Shown here: positions 52,653-63,474 of the stretch, piece after piece | Position numbering within the stretch: the stretch's first letter is position 1 | Layout of the letters: each line of letters begins with the position of its first letter | NCBI RefSeq assembly: GCF_029211265.1 | Contig: NZ_JARGEL010000011.1 | Coordinates: forward strand, 1 to 64,000 | From: Extensimonas soli | Lineage (GTDB): Bacteria > Pseudomonadota > Gammaproteobacteria > Burkholderiales > Burkholderiaceae_C | Direction: 5' to 3' | DNA: 64,000 bases | Program-made: the position numbers and the translations under genes | Notes under the pieces: model-generated | Seen by the model: the letters and a program-made list of their open reading frames with translations, nothing else | Database searches by the model: none | Told to the model about the DNA's origin: nothing

Positions 52653-53287
52653 AGCACATCACCTTCTACCTCGACTTCCTCTCGCCCTACGCCTGGCTCG
52701 CGTTCGAGCGCCTGCCGCTCGCCTTGGAAGGGCTGAGCTACAGCGTGCGCTATCGGCCCGTGCTGCTGGGTGCGCTGCTCAAGCAGCACGGCAACCCTGG
52801 GCCGGGCGGCATTGCGCCCAAGCGCGACTGGACCTTCCGCCACGTGGCGTGGCTGGGGCACACGCTGGGCATTCCGCTCAAAATGCCGGCGCGCTTTCCC
52901 TTCAGCCCGCTGCCGCTGCTGCGCCAGGCGCTGGCCTGCAGCGACGACGGCAGCGTCAACCGCTTCGTCGCGGGCACGCTGCTGCGCCATGTGTGGCAGG
53001 GTGGGCAGGACGCGCTCGATCCGCAGCGTCTCGATGCGCTCGCGCAGGCCCTGGCCGAGCAGATACGCCCCGGCCAGAGCAGCACGAGCGAGGCGCCCAA
53101 GGCGCTGCTGCGCGCCAACACCGACGCCGCGATCGCGCAAGGTGTGTTCGGCGTGCCGGCCTTCGTCGTCGATGACAAGCTGTTCTGGGGCCTGGACAGC
53201 CTGCCCATGCTGCGCGCCTACCTCACGGGCGACGCCTGGTTCGACGGCCCCGACTGGGACGCCGTGCGCCAGTTGCCCTCGGCCTAA
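52649..53287 (+). CDS. 2-hydroxychromene-2-carboxylate isomerase (DsbA-like fold)
   Basis: A 212-residue member of the kappa-class GST/HCCA isomerase group: HITFYLDFLSPYAWLAFERL with the catalytic-type Ser, PVLLGALLKQHGNPGPG, KRDWTFRHVAWLGHTLGIPL and GVFGVPAFVVDDKLFWGLD. In naphthalene degradation the enzyme isomerises 2-hydroxychromene-2-carboxylate; in genomes without that pathway the substrate is unknown, as here. ATGA overlap with the DUF1289 gene makes it the last of a four-gene cluster. Confidence 0.88.
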   Translation: MKHITFYLDFLSPYAWLAFERLPLALEGLSYSVRYRPVLLGALLKQHGNPGPGGIAPKRDWTFRHVAWLGHTLGIPLKMPARFPFSPLPLLRQALACSDDGSVNRFVAGTLLRHVWQGGQDALDPQRLDALAQALAEQIRPGQSSTSEAPKALLRANTDAAIAQGVFGVPAFVVDDKLFWGLDSLPMLRAYLTGDAWFDGPDWDAVRQLPSA

Positions 53288-53480
53288 AAGCTGCCGACCC
53301 TGGGCCGGTCACGTCATTTCCCGCATTACGAAATGAATGATGCGGGTTTGACCTGATTTTGTCAGAGCCTCGTCAGTTTGGCGTCAGAGTCGGGTCAGCG
53401 GCAGCCCGAAAAATGCCATGGCTCGCGTTGGGCGTTTGGCCCCGGCGCGGATCGCATGGCTTTTTTGAGGAGACAAATCC

Positions 53481-55139
53481 ATGGCAACCCATCCCGCCCC
53501 CCGTCCCATGACGGCCGAGGAGAAGAAGGTCATCTTCGCCTCGTCGCTCGGCACCGTGTTCGAGTGGTACGACTTTTACCTGTACGGCTCGCTCGCGGCC
53601 ATCATCGCCAAGCAGTTTTTCAGCGGCCTCGATGAAGGCTCGGCCTTCATCTTTGCGCTGCTGGCCTTTGCCGCAGGCTTCATCGTGCGGCCTTTCGGCG
53701 CGCTGGTGTTTGGCCGCCTGGGCGACATGATCGGGCGCAAATACACCTTTTTGGTGACCATCCTGATCATGGGCCTCTCGACCTTCATCGTCGGTATCCT
53801 GCCCAACTATGCGAGCATAGGCGTGGCCGCGCCGGTGATCCTGATCGGGCTGCGCCTGCTGCAGGGCCTGGCGCTGGGCGGTGAATACGGCGGCGCCGCA
53901 ACCTACGTGGCCGAGCACGCGCCGCACGGCAAGCGCGGTGCCTATACCTCATGGATCCAGACCACCGCGACGCTGGGCCTGTTCCTGTCGCTGCTGGTGA
54001 TTCTGGGCACGCGCACGCTCATGGGCGAGCAGGCCTTTGGCGACTGGGGCTGGCGCATTCCGTTTGGTGTGTCCATCCTGCTGCTGGCCGTGTCGGTGTG
54101 GATTCGCCTGTCGCTGTCCGAGTCGCCCGCGTTCCAGAAGATGAAGGCCGAGGGCAAGACTTCGAAGGCGCCGCTGTCCGAGTCTTTTGGCCAGTGGAAG
54201 AACCTGAAGATCGTGATCCTCGCGCTGGTCGGCCTCACCGCAGGCCAGGCCGTGGTCTGGTACACGGGGCAGTTCTATGCGCTGTTTTTCCTCACGCAGC
54301 AGCTCAAGGTCGATGCCGTCACGGCGAACCTGATGATCGCCGCGGCGCTGCTGATTGGAACGCCGTTTTTCGTGGTCTTCGGCGCGCTGTCCGACAGGAT
54401 AGGCCGCAAGCCCATCATCATGGCGGGTTGCGCACTCGCCGCGCTGACCTACTTCCCGACCTTCAAGGCGCTCACCGAAGCCGCCAACCCCGACCTCGCC
54501 GCAGCGCAGGCCAGGAGCAAGGTGGTGGTCGTGGCCGACCCGGCCGAGTGCTCGTTCCAGTTCAACCCCACGGGCACGGTGAAGTTCACGAGCTCCTGCG
54601 ACATCGCCAAGCAGGTGCTGGCCGCAAATTCGGTGAGCTATGAAAACGAAGCCGCGCCCGCCGGCACGCCCGCGGTGATCAAGATCGGCGATACGGTGAT
54701 CCCGAGCTATTCCTCCAAGGGCCTGCCGCCCACAGAGGTCAAGGCCAAGGATGCCGCGTTCAAGAAGGCCGTGGCCGACACGCTCAAGGCCGACGGCTAC
54801 CCGACCAAGGCCGACCCCGCGAAGATGAACAAGGGCATGATGATCGCGCTGCTGACCTACCTTGTGCTCCTGGTGACCATGGTGTATGGCCCGATCGCCG
54901 CGATGCTGGTGGAGCTGTTCCCCACGCGCATCCGCTACACCTCGATGAGCCTGCCCTACCACATCGGCAACGGCTGGTTCGGCGGCCTGCTGCCCACGAC
55001 CTCGTTCGCCATCGTGGCGCAGACGGGCAACATGTACAACGGCCTGTGGTATCCGATCATCATCGCGGCCATCACCGCGGTGGTGGGCACGCTGTTCGTG
55101 CGCGAAACCAAGGACGTCGATATCTACGCCAACGACTGA
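53481..55139 (+). CDS. MFS transporter, MHS (ProP/ShiA-like) family
   Basis: A 552-residue, twelve-helix carrier with the MHS signatures SSLGTVFEWYDFYLYGSLAA, RPFGALVFGRLGDMIGRKY and GLALGGEYGGAATYVAEHAP. Substrates in the family include proline, betaine and organic acids; the one here is not visible. An extra soluble segment of about 120 residues (about 325-448; ECSFQFNPTGTVKFTSSCDI) lies between helix 8 and helix 9, which I associate with Burkholderiales members. GGAG lies about 10 bases before the ATG. A 193-bp gap precedes it with a CCCGCAT/ATGCGGG dyad (53320-53346). Confidence 0.9.
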   Translation: MATHPAPRPMTAEEKKVIFASSLGTVFEWYDFYLYGSLAAIIAKQFFSGLDEGSAFIFALLAFAAGFIVRPFGALVFGRLGDMIGRKYTFLVTILIMGLSTFIVGILPNYASIGVAAPVILIGLRLLQGLALGGEYGGAATYVAEHAPHGKRGAYTSWIQTTATLGLFLSLLVILGTRTLMGEQAFGDWGWRIPFGVSILLLAVSVWIRLSLSESPAFQKMKAEGKTSKAPLSESFGQWKNLKIVILALVGLTAGQAVVWYTGQFYALFFLTQQLKVDAVTANLMIAAALLIGTPFFVVFGALSDRIGRKPIIMAGCALAALTYFPTFKALTEAANPDLAAAQARSKVVVVADPAECSFQFNPTGTVKFTSSCDIAKQVLAANSVSYENEAAPAGTPAVIKIGDTVIPSYSSKGLPPTEVKAKDAAFKKAVADTLKADGYPTKADPAKMNKGMMIALLTYLVLLVTMVYGPIAAMLVELFPTRIRYTSMSLPYHIGNGWFGGLLPTTSFAIVAQTGNMYNGLWYPIIIAAITAVVGTLFVRETKDVDIYAND

Positions 55140-55315
55140 CCACCGCGTGCGTTCACGTGATCCAGGTACAGCCTGGCGCCGGCCGTGGTCTCCTGCACGC
55201 TCGCGGCGACGATGCCCGAAAACCCCGCCGTCTGCCCGATCAGTAGATCGGCATGGGCGCATAGGCTAGCGACGGCCAGGGCAAGGCCTGCCCATAGTGA
55301 CATCCAACGTTGCAT
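55124..55315 (-). pseudogene. N-terminal remnant of an ABC substrate-binding protein
   Basis: The 63-codon frame encodes a signal peptide (MQRWMSLWAGLALAVASLCA, then HADL) and the first part of a Leu/Ile/Val-binding protein (LLIGQTAGFSGIVA and TAGARLYLDHVNARGGQ). This matches the start of the complete protein at 9292-10407 in pattern. It ends within the last codons of the MFS gene, so the rest was lost. AGGAG lies close before the ATG. It may still be translated into a short exported peptide. Confidence 0.85.
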
Positions 55316-55435
55316 TTCCTTCTCCTCTGAGGGTAGTACTCGCTGACAAACAGGTATTCAGTCTAACGGACATGACGTGAGGCACACCCCTCCTACAATG
55401 CCCCGCCTCACCCACACACGACCCCCATTGCAGCC

Positions 55436-58400
55436 ATGACCCAGGGACTGATACGCATCCGCGGCGCGCGCCAGCACAAGCTGCAGAACCTCGACCTGGA
55501 CCTGCGCATGGGCGAGCTCACCGTGGTCACGGGCCCCAGTGGCTCGGGCAAGTCGAGCCTGGTGTTCGACACGCTCTACGCCGAGGGCCAGCGGCGTTAC
55601 GTGGAAACCTTCAGCGCCTACGCACGCCAGTTTCTCGACCGCATGGACAAGCCCGCGGTGGACAAGGTCGAGGGCGTGCCGCCGGCGATCGCGATCGACC
55701 AGACGAACCCCGTGCGCAGCTCGCGCTCCACCGTGGGCACGATGACCGAGCTCAACGACCACCTCAAGCTGCTGTTCGCGCGTGCGGGCCGGCTGTTCGA
55801 CCGGCAGACCGCGCTGCCCGTGCAGCACGACACGCCCGAGAGCATCTACGCTGAGCTGCAGCGGCGCTGCGCCGCCGAGGATGCGCGCATCGTGCTCACC
55901 TTTGCCGTGACCGTGCCCGCGGGCACGCCGCCCGAGCAGATCGAGCAATGGCTGTCGGCGAGCGGCTTTACCAAGGTGCAGGCCGAGCGCGAGGAGCCCG
56001 GCGCGCCGGGGCAGGCGCCCGTCAAGGTGCTCGACGTGGTGGCCGACCGCTTTCGCTGGAGCGTGGCCGACAAGGCGCGCGTGGTCGAGGCGATCGAGCT
56101 CGCGCTGCAGCGCGGCGGCGGACAGCTCACGGTGTACCGGCTGGGCGAAGGCGGCAAGGCTGCGGGCGAGGCCGGGCGCGAAAGTAAAGGCGATGGCAAT
56201 GCCGACGGTGCGCCCGAGCGCTGGCGCTTTTCCAGCGGCCTGCACTGCCCCGACAGCGGCCTGCACTATCACGAGCCGCTGCCGTCGATGTTCTCGTTCA
56301 ATTCCGCCGTGGGCGCGTGCCCGACTTGCCGGGGCTTTGGCCGCGTGATCGGCGTCGATTGGGGGCTGGTGATCCCCGACGACAAGCTCACGCTGCGCGC
56401 CGGTGCGATCAAGCCCATACAAACGCCCGCCTGGAAAGAGGTGCAGGCCGACCTGCTGCGCCACGCCGAGGCCGCGGGCATCCCGCGCGACACGCCCTGG
56501 AACCGACTCACGCCCGAACAGCAGCACTGGGTGCTGCAGGGCGCGCCGGGCTGGTCGGGCCAATGGCAGAAGCAGTGGTACGGCATCCAGCGCTTTTTCG
56601 ACTACCTCGAAAGCAAGGCGTACAAGATGCACATCCGCGTGCTGCTGTCCAAATACCGCAGCTACACGCCCTGCCCGGCCTGCGGCGGCGCGCGCCTGCA
56701 CAGCGAAAGCCTGCTGTGGCGCGTGGGCAGCAAGGCCGCGGCCGACGCCGTGCTCGAACCCGCGCAGCGCTTCATGCCCGTGGGCCTGCCCTGGAGCCGC
56801 GCGCAGCTCGAGGCGCTGCCGGGCCTGTGCCTGCACGACCTGATGCTGCTGCCCATCGCGCGGCTGCGGCGCTTTTTCGCGCTGCTTACAGAAGAACTGC
56901 AGCAGGCGCAAAACGCTTCTGAATCAGGAGCTGCCAGCGCTGTACCCACGAGCGCAAAGGGCGGATTTGACCTCAAATCGCACGGCGAGGCGCAGGCGCT
57001 GCGGCTGCTGTACGACGAGATCAGCACGCGCCTGCGCTACCTGTGCGACGTGGGCATAGGCTACCTCACGCTCGACCGGCAAAGCCGCACGCTCAGCGGC
57101 GGCGAGGTGCAGCGCATCAACCTGACCACGGCGCTCGGAACCTCGCTGGTCAACACGCTGTTCGTGCTCGACGAGCCCAGCATAGGCCTGCACCCGCGCG
57201 ACATGCACCGCATCACCGAGGCCATGCTGCGCCTGCGCGACGCGGGCAACACGCTCGTGGTGGTGGAACACGACCCGGCCGTGATGCTCGCCGCCGACCG
57301 CGTGATCGACATGGGGCCGGGCCCGGGCGCGCAGGGCGGGCGCATCGTCTTCGACGGCACTCCTGCGGCGCTGCGCCAGGCCGACACGCTCACGGGCGCG
57401 TACCTGAGCGGGCGCAAGCAGGTCGGCTTCGGCTACAAGCGCCGCGTGACCGAAGCCACGCCGCGCCTGATCCTCGAAGGCGCACGCGCGCACAACCTGC
57501 AGAACGTGACGGTGGAGTTTCCGCTGCAGCGCATGGTCACGGTGACGGGCGTGAGCGGCTCGGGCAAATCCACGCTGATCCAGGACATCCTCGCGCCTGC
57601 GCTGCTGCGCCACTTCGGCAAGCCCACCGAGCCGCCCGGCGCACACGAGCGCCTGCTCGGCGCCGACCACCTGAGCGACGTGGTCTTCGTCGACCAGTCG
57701 CCCATAGGCAAGACCGCGCGCTCCAACCCCGTGAGCTACGTCGGCGCCTGGGACGCCATCCGCGCCCTGTTCGCCGACGCACCGCTCGCGCGCCAGCGCG
57801 GCTACACCGCGGCCAAGTTCAGCTTCAACAGCGGCGACGGCCGCTGCCCCACCTGCGGCGGCTCGGGCTTCGAGCATGTCGAGATGCAGTTTCTCAGCGA
57901 CGTCTATCTGCGCTGCCCCGACTGCAACGGCCAACGCTACCGCCCCGAAATCCTCGAAGTCACGATCGAGCGGAAATGGGGGTCAGATTCCAATTTTGCC
58001 GACGCTTCGGGCGCGCTCCAGAAATTGGGGTCAGATTCCAATTATTTTGGCGACTCTGAAGAGGGGCAGAAATTGGAGTCTGACCCCAATTTGGCAGAAG
58101 AAGGCCGGAAATTGGAATCTGACCCCAATTTCCGCTTCCGGCGCCTGAACGTGGCGCAGGTGCTGGAGCTCACGGTGGCCGAGGCGGTGCAGGCGTTTGC
58201 GCAGGACCGCGAGGTGCTGCGCATGCTGCAGCCGCTCGTGGACGTGGGGCTGGGCTATCTGGCGCTGGGGCAGCCCGTGCCCACGCTGAGCGGCGGCGAG
58301 GCGCAGCGCCTCAAGCTCGCGGGCTTTCTGGCGCAGGCGGGCAAGAGCGCGTCGGCGAGCCGGCAGCCGCTCGCGCGCAAGGGCACGCTGTTCTTGTTCG

Positions 58401-61400
58401 ACGAGCCCACCACGGGGCTGCACTTCGACGACATCGCCAAGCTCATGCGTGCGCTGCGCAAGCTCCTGGACGCAGGGCATTCGCTGATCCTGATCGAGCA
58501 CAACCTCGACGTGATCCGCGCGAGCGACTGGCTGATCGACCTGGGCCCCGAAGGCGGCGACGCGGGCGGGCGCATCGTGGCCGAGGGCTCGCCCGAAGAC
58601 CTGCGCCAGCACCCGAGCTCGCACACCGGCCAAGCGCTGCGCGACTACGACCAGACGCTGGGCCTGGGTTCAGGCGCCGTGCAGGAAGCGGCACCGATAC
58701 TCCTGCAAACAGAGCTGCCCACGCAAGCAGGACGGGCGCAAGAGGCCCCAAACACTATAGACATCGTGAACGCTACCGAGCACAACCTGCAGCACCTGAG
58801 CGTGCAGATTCCGCGCGGGCGCTTCAACGTGGTCAGCGGTGTGAGCGGCTCGGGCAAGTCCACGCTGGCCTTCGACATTCTGTTCAACGAGGGCCAGCGC
58901 CGCTACCTCGAAAGCCTCAACGCCTATGCGCGCAGCATCGTGCAGCCCGCGGGGCGGCCCGAAGTCGATGCGGTTTATGGCATTCCGCCCACGGTGGCGA
59001 TAGAGCAGCGCCTCTCGCGCGGCGGGCGCAAGAGCACGGTGGGCACGAGCACCGAAATCTGGCATTTCCTGCGCCTGCTCTACGTCAAGCTCGGCGTGCA
59101 GCACTGCATCCACGACGGCGCCGCGGTGCGGCCGCAAACGCCCGAGCGCATCGCCGCGCAGCTGCAGCAGCAATACCGCGGCCAGCACATCGGCTTGCTC
59201 GCGCCGCTGGTGCAGGGCCGCAAGGGCATTTACACCGAGCTTGCCGAGTGGGCGCGCGCGCGCGGCTACAGCCATTTGCGTGTGGATGGTGAATTCGTGC
59301 CCACTGCGCCATTTCCGCGCCTCGACCGCTTCAAAGAGCATAGCATCGAGCTACCCGTGCTGAGTTTGCACGTGACGCCCGAGGCCGAAGATCTGCTGCG
59401 CGACGGACTGGCGCGCGCGCTCGAATTGGGCAAGGGCGTGCTGCACGTGCTCGCGCCGCTCGACGGCCTGGCCGAGGCGCTGGCCGCGGGCGTCTCTACG
59501 GCCGGGGTCGGCACGCTGCAGGTGTTTTCCACCACGCGCGCGTGCCCGGTGTGCGCGACCAGCTATGCCGAGCTCGACCCGCGCCTGTTTTCGTACAACA
59601 GCAAACACGGCTGGTGCCCCGACTGCGTGGGCACGGGCGTGCTGCTGAACAAGGAGCAGCGCAAGCTGTTCGACGATTCGCAGCGCGCCGACGACGCCAA
59701 GGGCCGCGAGCAGACCTTTGCCGAGCCCGAAGTCGAAGACCTGGCCGACACCGTCTGCCCGAGCTGCCAGGGCACGCGCTTGAACGCCACGGCGCGCGCG
59801 GTGCGGCTCGAATTGCCGGGCGCCGGGGCGCTCGCCACGACCGATGTCGGCACCGACGCCAGCGCCACGGCCAGCACCTTGACCGAGATCCCGGCCGACA
59901 CCGCCACGCACGCCGGCATCGCCATCACCACGCTCGCGCGCCAGAGCGTGCGCGAACTGCGGCGCTGGTTCGCGGGGCTGCGGCTGCAGGGCCGCGCGGC
60001 CGAAATCGCGCGCGACCTGCTGCCCGAAATTCAAAGCCGCCTCGCCTTTCTCGAAGAAGTGGGCCTGGGCTACCTCACGCTGGACCGCGGCGCGCCCACG
60101 CTCAGCGGCGGAGAGGCGCAGCGCATCCGGCTCGCGGCGCAGCTCGGCAGCAACCTGCAGGGCGTGTGCTACGTGCTCGACGAGCCCACCATAGGCCTGC
60201 ATGCACGCGACAACCGCGTGCTGCTGCGCGCGCTGCAGCAGCTGCGCGACCAGGGCAACACGCTGGTGGTGGTGGAGCACGACGAGGACACGCTGCGCGC
60301 CGCCGACCACCTCATAGACATTGGCCCCGGCGCGGGCCGGCGCGGCGGGCGCCTGGTGGCGCAGGGCAGCGTGCAAGACCTGGCCGCCGAGCCCGCATCG
60401 CAAACCGGGCGCTACCTGCTGCACGCCATGCGCCACCCGCTGCAGCCGCGCCGGCCCGTGGTGCCTGACCCGGCCTGGGAGAGCGGGTGCTCTGCAGCCA
60501 CGCAAAACGCTACGGATAAAGAAGCTGCCAGCGAAGATTCCATAAGCGGCAAGGCCGAATTTGACCCCCAAACCGTGCAGCCCGCCGAATGGCTACGCCT
60601 TTACGGCGCGCAGCTGCACAACCTGCAGCAGCTCGACGTGCGCGTGCCGCTGCGCCGCCTCGTGGCGGTCACGGGCGTGAGCGGCTCGGGCAAATCGACG
60701 CTCGCGCGCGAAGTGCTGCTGCGCAATGTGCAGGCCTGGGTGCAGCAGCGCAGCACGCGCGCCGGGCGCGAAGCCTTGGACGCGGGGCGCGCGCCGGCGC
60801 TCGTGGGCTGCACGGGGCTCGCGGGCTTCGAGGGCATAGACCGCGTGCTCGAAGTCGATCAGACCCCCATAGGCAAGACGCCGCGCAGCTGCCCCGCGAC
60901 CTACATCGGCTTTTGGGACACGGTGCGCAAGCTGTTTGCCGAAACGCTAGAAGCCAAGGCGCGGGGCTGGGGGCCGGGGCGCTTTTCGTTCAACACCAGC
61001 GCGGGGCGCTGCACAAGCTGCGAGGGCCAGGGCATACGCACCATAGGCATGGCCTTTTTGCCCGACGTCAAAGTGCCGTGCGAGGCCTGCCACGGCGCGC
61101 GTTTCAACCCCGAGACGCTCACGGTGCGCTGGCGCGGCAAAAGCATTGGCGACGTGCTGCGCATGGAAGTGGATGAGGCGGTGGAATTTTTCGCGAGCAT
61201 GCCCAGCATCGCGCACCCGCTGCAGTTGCTCAAGGAAGTGGGCCTGGGCTACCTCACGCTGGGCCAGCCCAGCCCCACCCTTTCGGGCGGCGAGGCGCAG
61301 CGCATCAAGCTCGTGACCGAGCTCAGCAAGGTGCGCGACGAGGTCGGCCGCCGCGGGCAAAAGGCGCCGCACACGCTCTACGTGCTCGACGAGCCCACCG

Positions 61401-61672
61401 TGGGCCTGCACATGGCCGACGTGCGCCTGCTCATCGCTGTGCTGCACCGCCTGGTCGACCACGGCCACAGCGTGCTCGTGATAGAGCACGACCTCGACCT
61501 GATCGCCGAGGCCGACTGGGTCATAGACCTGGGCCCCGAGGGCGGCGCCGAGGGCGGCCGCATCACCGCTGCGGGTACGCCTGAAGCCGTCGCGCAGCTG
61601 CCCATTCCCACGGGCCAGGCGCTCGCGCCGGTGCTCGCGCGCGGGGCGGACGGGACAGGTGGCGCGGACTGA
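55436..61672 (+). CDS. uvrA: Double-length excinuclease UvrA-like ATPase (four ATPase cassettes)
   Basis: A 2078-residue protein: two UvrA units in tandem. Unit 1 (about 1-1090) has Walker [21 protein letters not shown], zinc motifs [16 protein letters not shown] and [19 protein letters not shown], signatures [12 protein letters not shown] and [12 protein letters not shown], and [18 protein letters not shown]. Unit 2 (about 1105-2070) repeats the plan with [61 protein letters not shown] and [21 protein letters not shown]. UvrA normally works as a dimer of ~950-residue chains; here the dimer is covalent. Residues ~490-518, ~848-898 and ~1682-1712 come from dispersed repeats. A normal uvrA probably lies elsewhere. 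Confidence 0.9.
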   Translation: MTQGLIRIRGARQHKLQNLDLDLRMGELTVVTGPSGSGKSSLVFDTLYAEGQRRYVETFSAYARQFLDRMDKPAVDKVEGVPPAIAIDQTNPVRSSRSTVGTMTELNDHLKLLFARAGRLFDRQTALPVQHDTPESIYAELQRRCAAEDARIVLTFAVTVPAGTPPEQIEQWLSASGFTKVQAEREEPGAPGQAPVKVLDVVADRFRWSVADKARVVEAIELALQRGGGQLTVYRLGEGGKAAGEAGRESKGDGNADGAPERWRFSSGLHCPDSGLHYHEPLPSMFSFNSAVGACPTCRGFGRVIGVDWGLVIPDDKLTLRAGAIKPIQTPAWKEVQADLLRHAEAAGIPRDTPWNRLTPEQQHWVLQGAPGWSGQWQKQWYGIQRFFDYLESKAYKMHIRVLLSKYRSYTPCPACGGARLHSESLLWRVGSKAAADAVLEPAQRFMPVGLPWSRAQLEALPGLCLHDLMLLPIARLRRFFALLTEELQQAQNASESGAASAVPTSAKGGFDLKSHGEAQALRLLYDEISTRLRYLCDVGIGYLTLDRQSRTLSGGEVQRINLTTALGTSLVNTLFVLDEPSIGLHPRDMHRITEAMLRLRDAGNTLVVVEHDPAVMLAADRVIDMGPGPGAQGGRIVFDGTPAALRQADTLTGAYLSGRKQVGFGYKRRVTEATPRLILEGARAHNLQNVTVEFPLQRMVTVTGVSGSGKSTLIQDILAPALLRHFGKPTEPPGAHERLLGADHLSDVVFVDQSPIGKTARSNPVSYVGAWDAIRALFADAPLARQRGYTAAKFSFNSGDGRCPTCGGSGFEHVEMQFLSDVYLRCPDCNGQRYRPEILEVTIERKWGSDSNFADASGALQKLGSDSNYFGDSEEGQKLESDPNLAEEGRKLESDPNFRFRRLNVAQVLELTVAEAVQAFAQDREVLRMLQPLVDVGLGYLALGQPVPTLSGGEAQRLKLAGFLAQAGKSASASRQPLARKGTLFLFDEPTTGLHFDDIAKLMRALRKLLDAGHSLILIEHNLDVIRASDWLIDLGPEGGDAGGRIVAEGSPEDLRQHPSSHTGQALRDYDQTLGLGSGAVQEAAPILLQTELPTQAGRAQEAPNTIDIVNATEHNLQHLSVQIPRGRFNVVSGVSGSGKSTLAFDILFNEGQRRYLESLNAYARSIVQPAGRPEVDAVYGIPPTVAIEQRLSRGGRKSTVGTSTEIWHFLRLLYVKLGVQHCIHDGAAVRPQTPERIAAQLQQQYRGQHIGLLAPLVQGRKGIYTELAEWARARGYSHLRVDGEFVPTAPFPRLDRFKEHSIELPVLSLHVTPEAEDLLRDGLARALELGKGVLHVLAPLDGLAEALAAGVSTAGVGTLQVFSTTRACPVCATSYAELDPRLFSYNSKHGWCPDCVGTGVLLNKEQRKLFDDSQRADDAKGREQTFAEPEVEDLADTVCPSCQGTRLNATARAVRLELPGAGALATTDVGTDASATASTLTEIPADTATHAGIAITTLARQSVRELRRWFAGLRLQGRAAEIARDLLPEIQSRLAFLEEVGLGYLTLDRGAPTLSGGEAQRIRLAAQLGSNLQGVCYVLDEPTIGLHARDNRVLLRALQQLRDQGNTLVVVEHDEDTLRAADHLIDIGPGAGRRGGRLVAQGSVQDLAAEPASQTGRYLLHAMRHPLQPRRPVVPDPAWESGCSAATQNATDKEAASEDSISGKAEFDPQTVQPAEWLRLYGAQLHNLQQLDVRVPLRRLVAVTGVSGSGKSTLAREVLLRNVQAWVQQRSTRAGREALDAGRAPALVGCTGLAGFEGIDRVLEVDQTPIGKTPRSCPATYIGFWDTVRKLFAETLEAKARGWGPGRFSFNTSAGRCTSCEGQGIRTIGMAFLPDVKVPCEACHGARFNPETLTVRWRGKSIGDVLRMEVDEAVEFFASMPSIAHPLQLLKEVGLGYLTLGQPSPTLSGGEAQRIKLVTELSKVRDEVGRRGQKAPHTLYVLDEPTVGLHMADVRLLIAVLHRLVDHGHSVLVIEHDLDLIAEADWVIDLGPEGGAEGGRITAAGTPEAVAQLPIPTGQALAPVLARGADGTGGAD
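56905..56985. repeat. Repeat family A, in-frame copy in uvrA unit 1
   Basis: AAAACGCTTCTGAATCAGGA, GCTGCCAGCGCTG and GAGCGCAAAGGGCGGATTTG occur in the order seen in other family-A copies; the trailing GGATTTGACCT is also typical. It encodes about 27 Ala/Ser-rich residues before the first ABC signature. Confidence 0.65.
57972..58133. repeat. Four family-B palindromes inside uvrA
   Basis: Copies of AATTGGGGTCAGATTCCAAT lie at 57972-57997 and 58021-58043, and inverted copies at 58069-58092 and 58107-58133. The frame stays open and encodes repeated GSDSN and ESDPN peptides between IERK and [14 protein letters not shown], where UvrA normally has only a few residues. Confidence 0.92.
60488..60570. 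repeat. Repeat family A, in-frame copy in uvrA unit 2
   Basis: GCAAAACGCTACGGATAAAG, AAGCTGCCAGCGAAG and AAGGCCGAATTTGACCC match the 56905 copy in order and spacing. It encodes a Ser/Ala/Asp-rich linker before the last ATPase cassette ([20 protein letters not shown]). Confidence 0.6.
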
Positions 61673-61737
61673 GAGGGCAGAGCGCCAGCCTGAGCCCCCC
61701 TTGGGCGCGCGCCGCATGGGGGCCTGCGAGGCTGAGC

Positions 61738-62853
61738 TTACGCGGTGTCGGCCGCCGCAATCACCCCGCCGCCCAGGCACACCTCGCCCGCGTAGAGCAC
61801 GGCGCTCTGGCCGGGCGTGACGGCCCACTGCGGCGTGGCGAATTCGAGGCGGAACTGGTCGCCCTGCGTGTGCACCAGCGTGCACGCGGCGTCCTGCTGG
61901 CGGTAGCGCGTCTTGGCCGCGTAGGCGCCCGGCGCGGGCGGCTGGCCGGCGACCCAGCTCGCATCGAGCGCGTCCAGGCGCTGCGAGAGCAGCCACGGGT
62001 GCTCGTGCCCCTGCACCACGCGCAGCACGTTGCTCGCAAGCTCCTTGCGCGCGACGAACCAGGGCGCGTGCGCGCCACCGCCGCGCTGCGCGCCGCGCTC
62101 CTTGACGCCGCCTATGCCCAGGCCCTGGCGCTGGCCCAGGGTGTAAAAGCTCAGCCCCACGTGCTCCCCGAGCTTGCGCCCCTTGTCGTCGAGGATGGGG
62201 CCGGGCGTGTGGCGCAGGTAGCGCTGCAAAAATTCACGAAACGGCCGCTCGCCGATGAAGCAGATGCCGGTCGAGTCTTTTTTCTGCGCGTTCGGCAGCC
62301 CGATTTCGGCAGCGATGCGACGCACCTCCGACTTTTGCAGCTCGCCCACGGGGAACAAGGTCTTGGCAAGCTGCGCCTGATTCAGGCGGTGCAAAAAATA
62401 GCTCTGGTCCTTGCCGGCATCCAGCCCCTTGAGCAGCTCGAACAGCCCGCTCGCCGGGTTCTGGCGCACGCGCGCATAGTGGCCGGTGGCGATTTTTTCC
62501 GCGCCCAGGCGCATCGCGTGGTCGAGAAAGGCCTTGAACTTGATCTCGGCATTGCACAGCACGTCGGGGTTGGGCGTGCGCCCGGCTTCGTACTCGCGCA
62601 AAAATTCGGCGAACACGCGGTCTTTGTATTCGGCGGCGAAGTTGACGTGCTCGATTTCTATGCCCAGCACGTCGGCCACGGCTGCGGCATCGACGAAATC
62701 GACATTCGACGCGCAGTATTCGCTGTCGTCGTCATCTTCCCAATTCTTCATGAAGATGCCGACGACTTCATGCCCCTGCTGCTGCAAAAGGTAGGCCGAC
62801 ACGGCGGAATCCACCCCGCCCGAGAGGCCCACGACGACGCGGTATTTGTGCAT
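61738..62853 (-). CDS. mnmA: tRNA 2-thiouridylase MnmA
   Basis: MnmA installs the 2-thio group at U34 of Glu, Gln and Lys tRNAs with ATP. The 371-residue product has the PP-loop [37 protein letters not shown] with the first catalytic Cys, [17 protein letters not shown] and [16 protein letters not shown] with the second catalytic Cys. It is convergent with uvrA across 65 bp. Confidence 0.97.
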   Translation of the reverse strand: MHKYRVVVGLSGGVDSAVSAYLLQQQGHEVVGIFMKNWEDDDDSEYCASNVDFVDAAAVADVLGIEIEHVNFAAEYKDRVFAEFLREYEAGRTPNPDVLCNAEIKFKAFLDHAMRLGAEKIATGHYARVRQNPASGLFELLKGLDAGKDQSYFLHRLNQAQLAKTLFPVGELQKSEVRRIAAEIGLPNAQKKDSTGICFIGERPFREFLQRYLRHTPGPILDDKGRKLGEHVGLSFYTLGQRQGLGIGGVKERGAQRGGGAHAPWFVARKELASNVLRVVQGHEHPWLLSQRLDALDASWVAGQPPAPGAYAAKTRYRQQDAACTLVHTQGDQFRLEFATPQWAVTPGQSAVLYAGEVCLGGGVIAAADTA

Positions 62854-62892
62854 GGGCGGAATTATCCCGCGCCCCAGGGTGTTGCCAGCTTC

Positions 62893-63375
62893 TCAGGCGC
62901 CGTTCCACACGCTCGTGTCGGTGTGGATCAATTCGAGCGGGTGGCGCTGCCCGCCCAGGTAATCCTGCAAACATTGCAGCAGCACGGGGCTGCGGTGGCG
63001 CTCGGCGCAGGCGCGGATTTCATCGGGCGTGAGCCAGAGCGCGCGCACGATGCCCTCGTCGAGCTGGCGCCACTCGTGGTGCGTGCCCACCGTGCCCGCA
63101 AAGGCAAAGCGCAGGTAGGTGATGTCGTCCCCCGTGCGCGTGCGCCGGAAGCGGTTGAGGTAAACGCCCACCAGCGCCGTGGGCGTGAAGTCGTAGGCCG
63201 TCTCCTCGAGCACCTCGCGCACGCAGGCTTCTATGGGCGACTCGCCCGGGTCCAGGTGCCCGGCCGGGTTGTTGAAGCGCAGGCCATCGGCCGTGTCTTC
63301 TTCGACGAGCAGAAAGCGGCCGTCGCGCTCGATCAGCGCCGCCACGGTGACATTGGGTTTCCAGCGGTTGGGCAT
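62893..63375 (-). CDS. Nudix hydrolase (NudJ-like)
   Basis: A 160-residue Nudix protein with the box GHLDPGESPIEACVREVLEE followed by TAYDF, which fits the GX5EX7REUXEEXGU pattern. The start MPNRWKPNVTVAALIERDGR is typical of NudJ (phosphatase on HMP-PP and nucleotides), often next to mnmA in proteobacteria, as here (39 bp away). ATG 63375 is used; an in-frame ATG at 63393 is possible and neither has a clear ribosome site. Confidence 0.88.
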   Translation of the reverse strand: MPNRWKPNVTVAALIERDGRFLLVEEDTADGLRFNNPAGHLDPGESPIEACVREVLEETAYDFTPTALVGVYLNRFRRTRTGDDITYLRFAFAGTVGTHHEWRQLDEGIVRALWLTPDEIRACAERHRSPVLLQCLQDYLGGQRHPLELIHTDTSVWNGA

Positions 63376-63474
63376 GGCGCGCATTATCGCCATGCGGCCC
63401 GAGAGGCTGAGGCTCTGGCGCGCGCGGCCCGGGCTGACATCCCCGCGCAAAACACGAGCCGTCAAAATACCGGC

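Noticed and set aside
53288-53480. A riboswitch or terminator before the MFS gene, suggested by the CCCGCAT/ATGCGGG dyad.
   Set aside because: The loop is 13 bases and no T run or known motif follows; evidence is too thin for a call.
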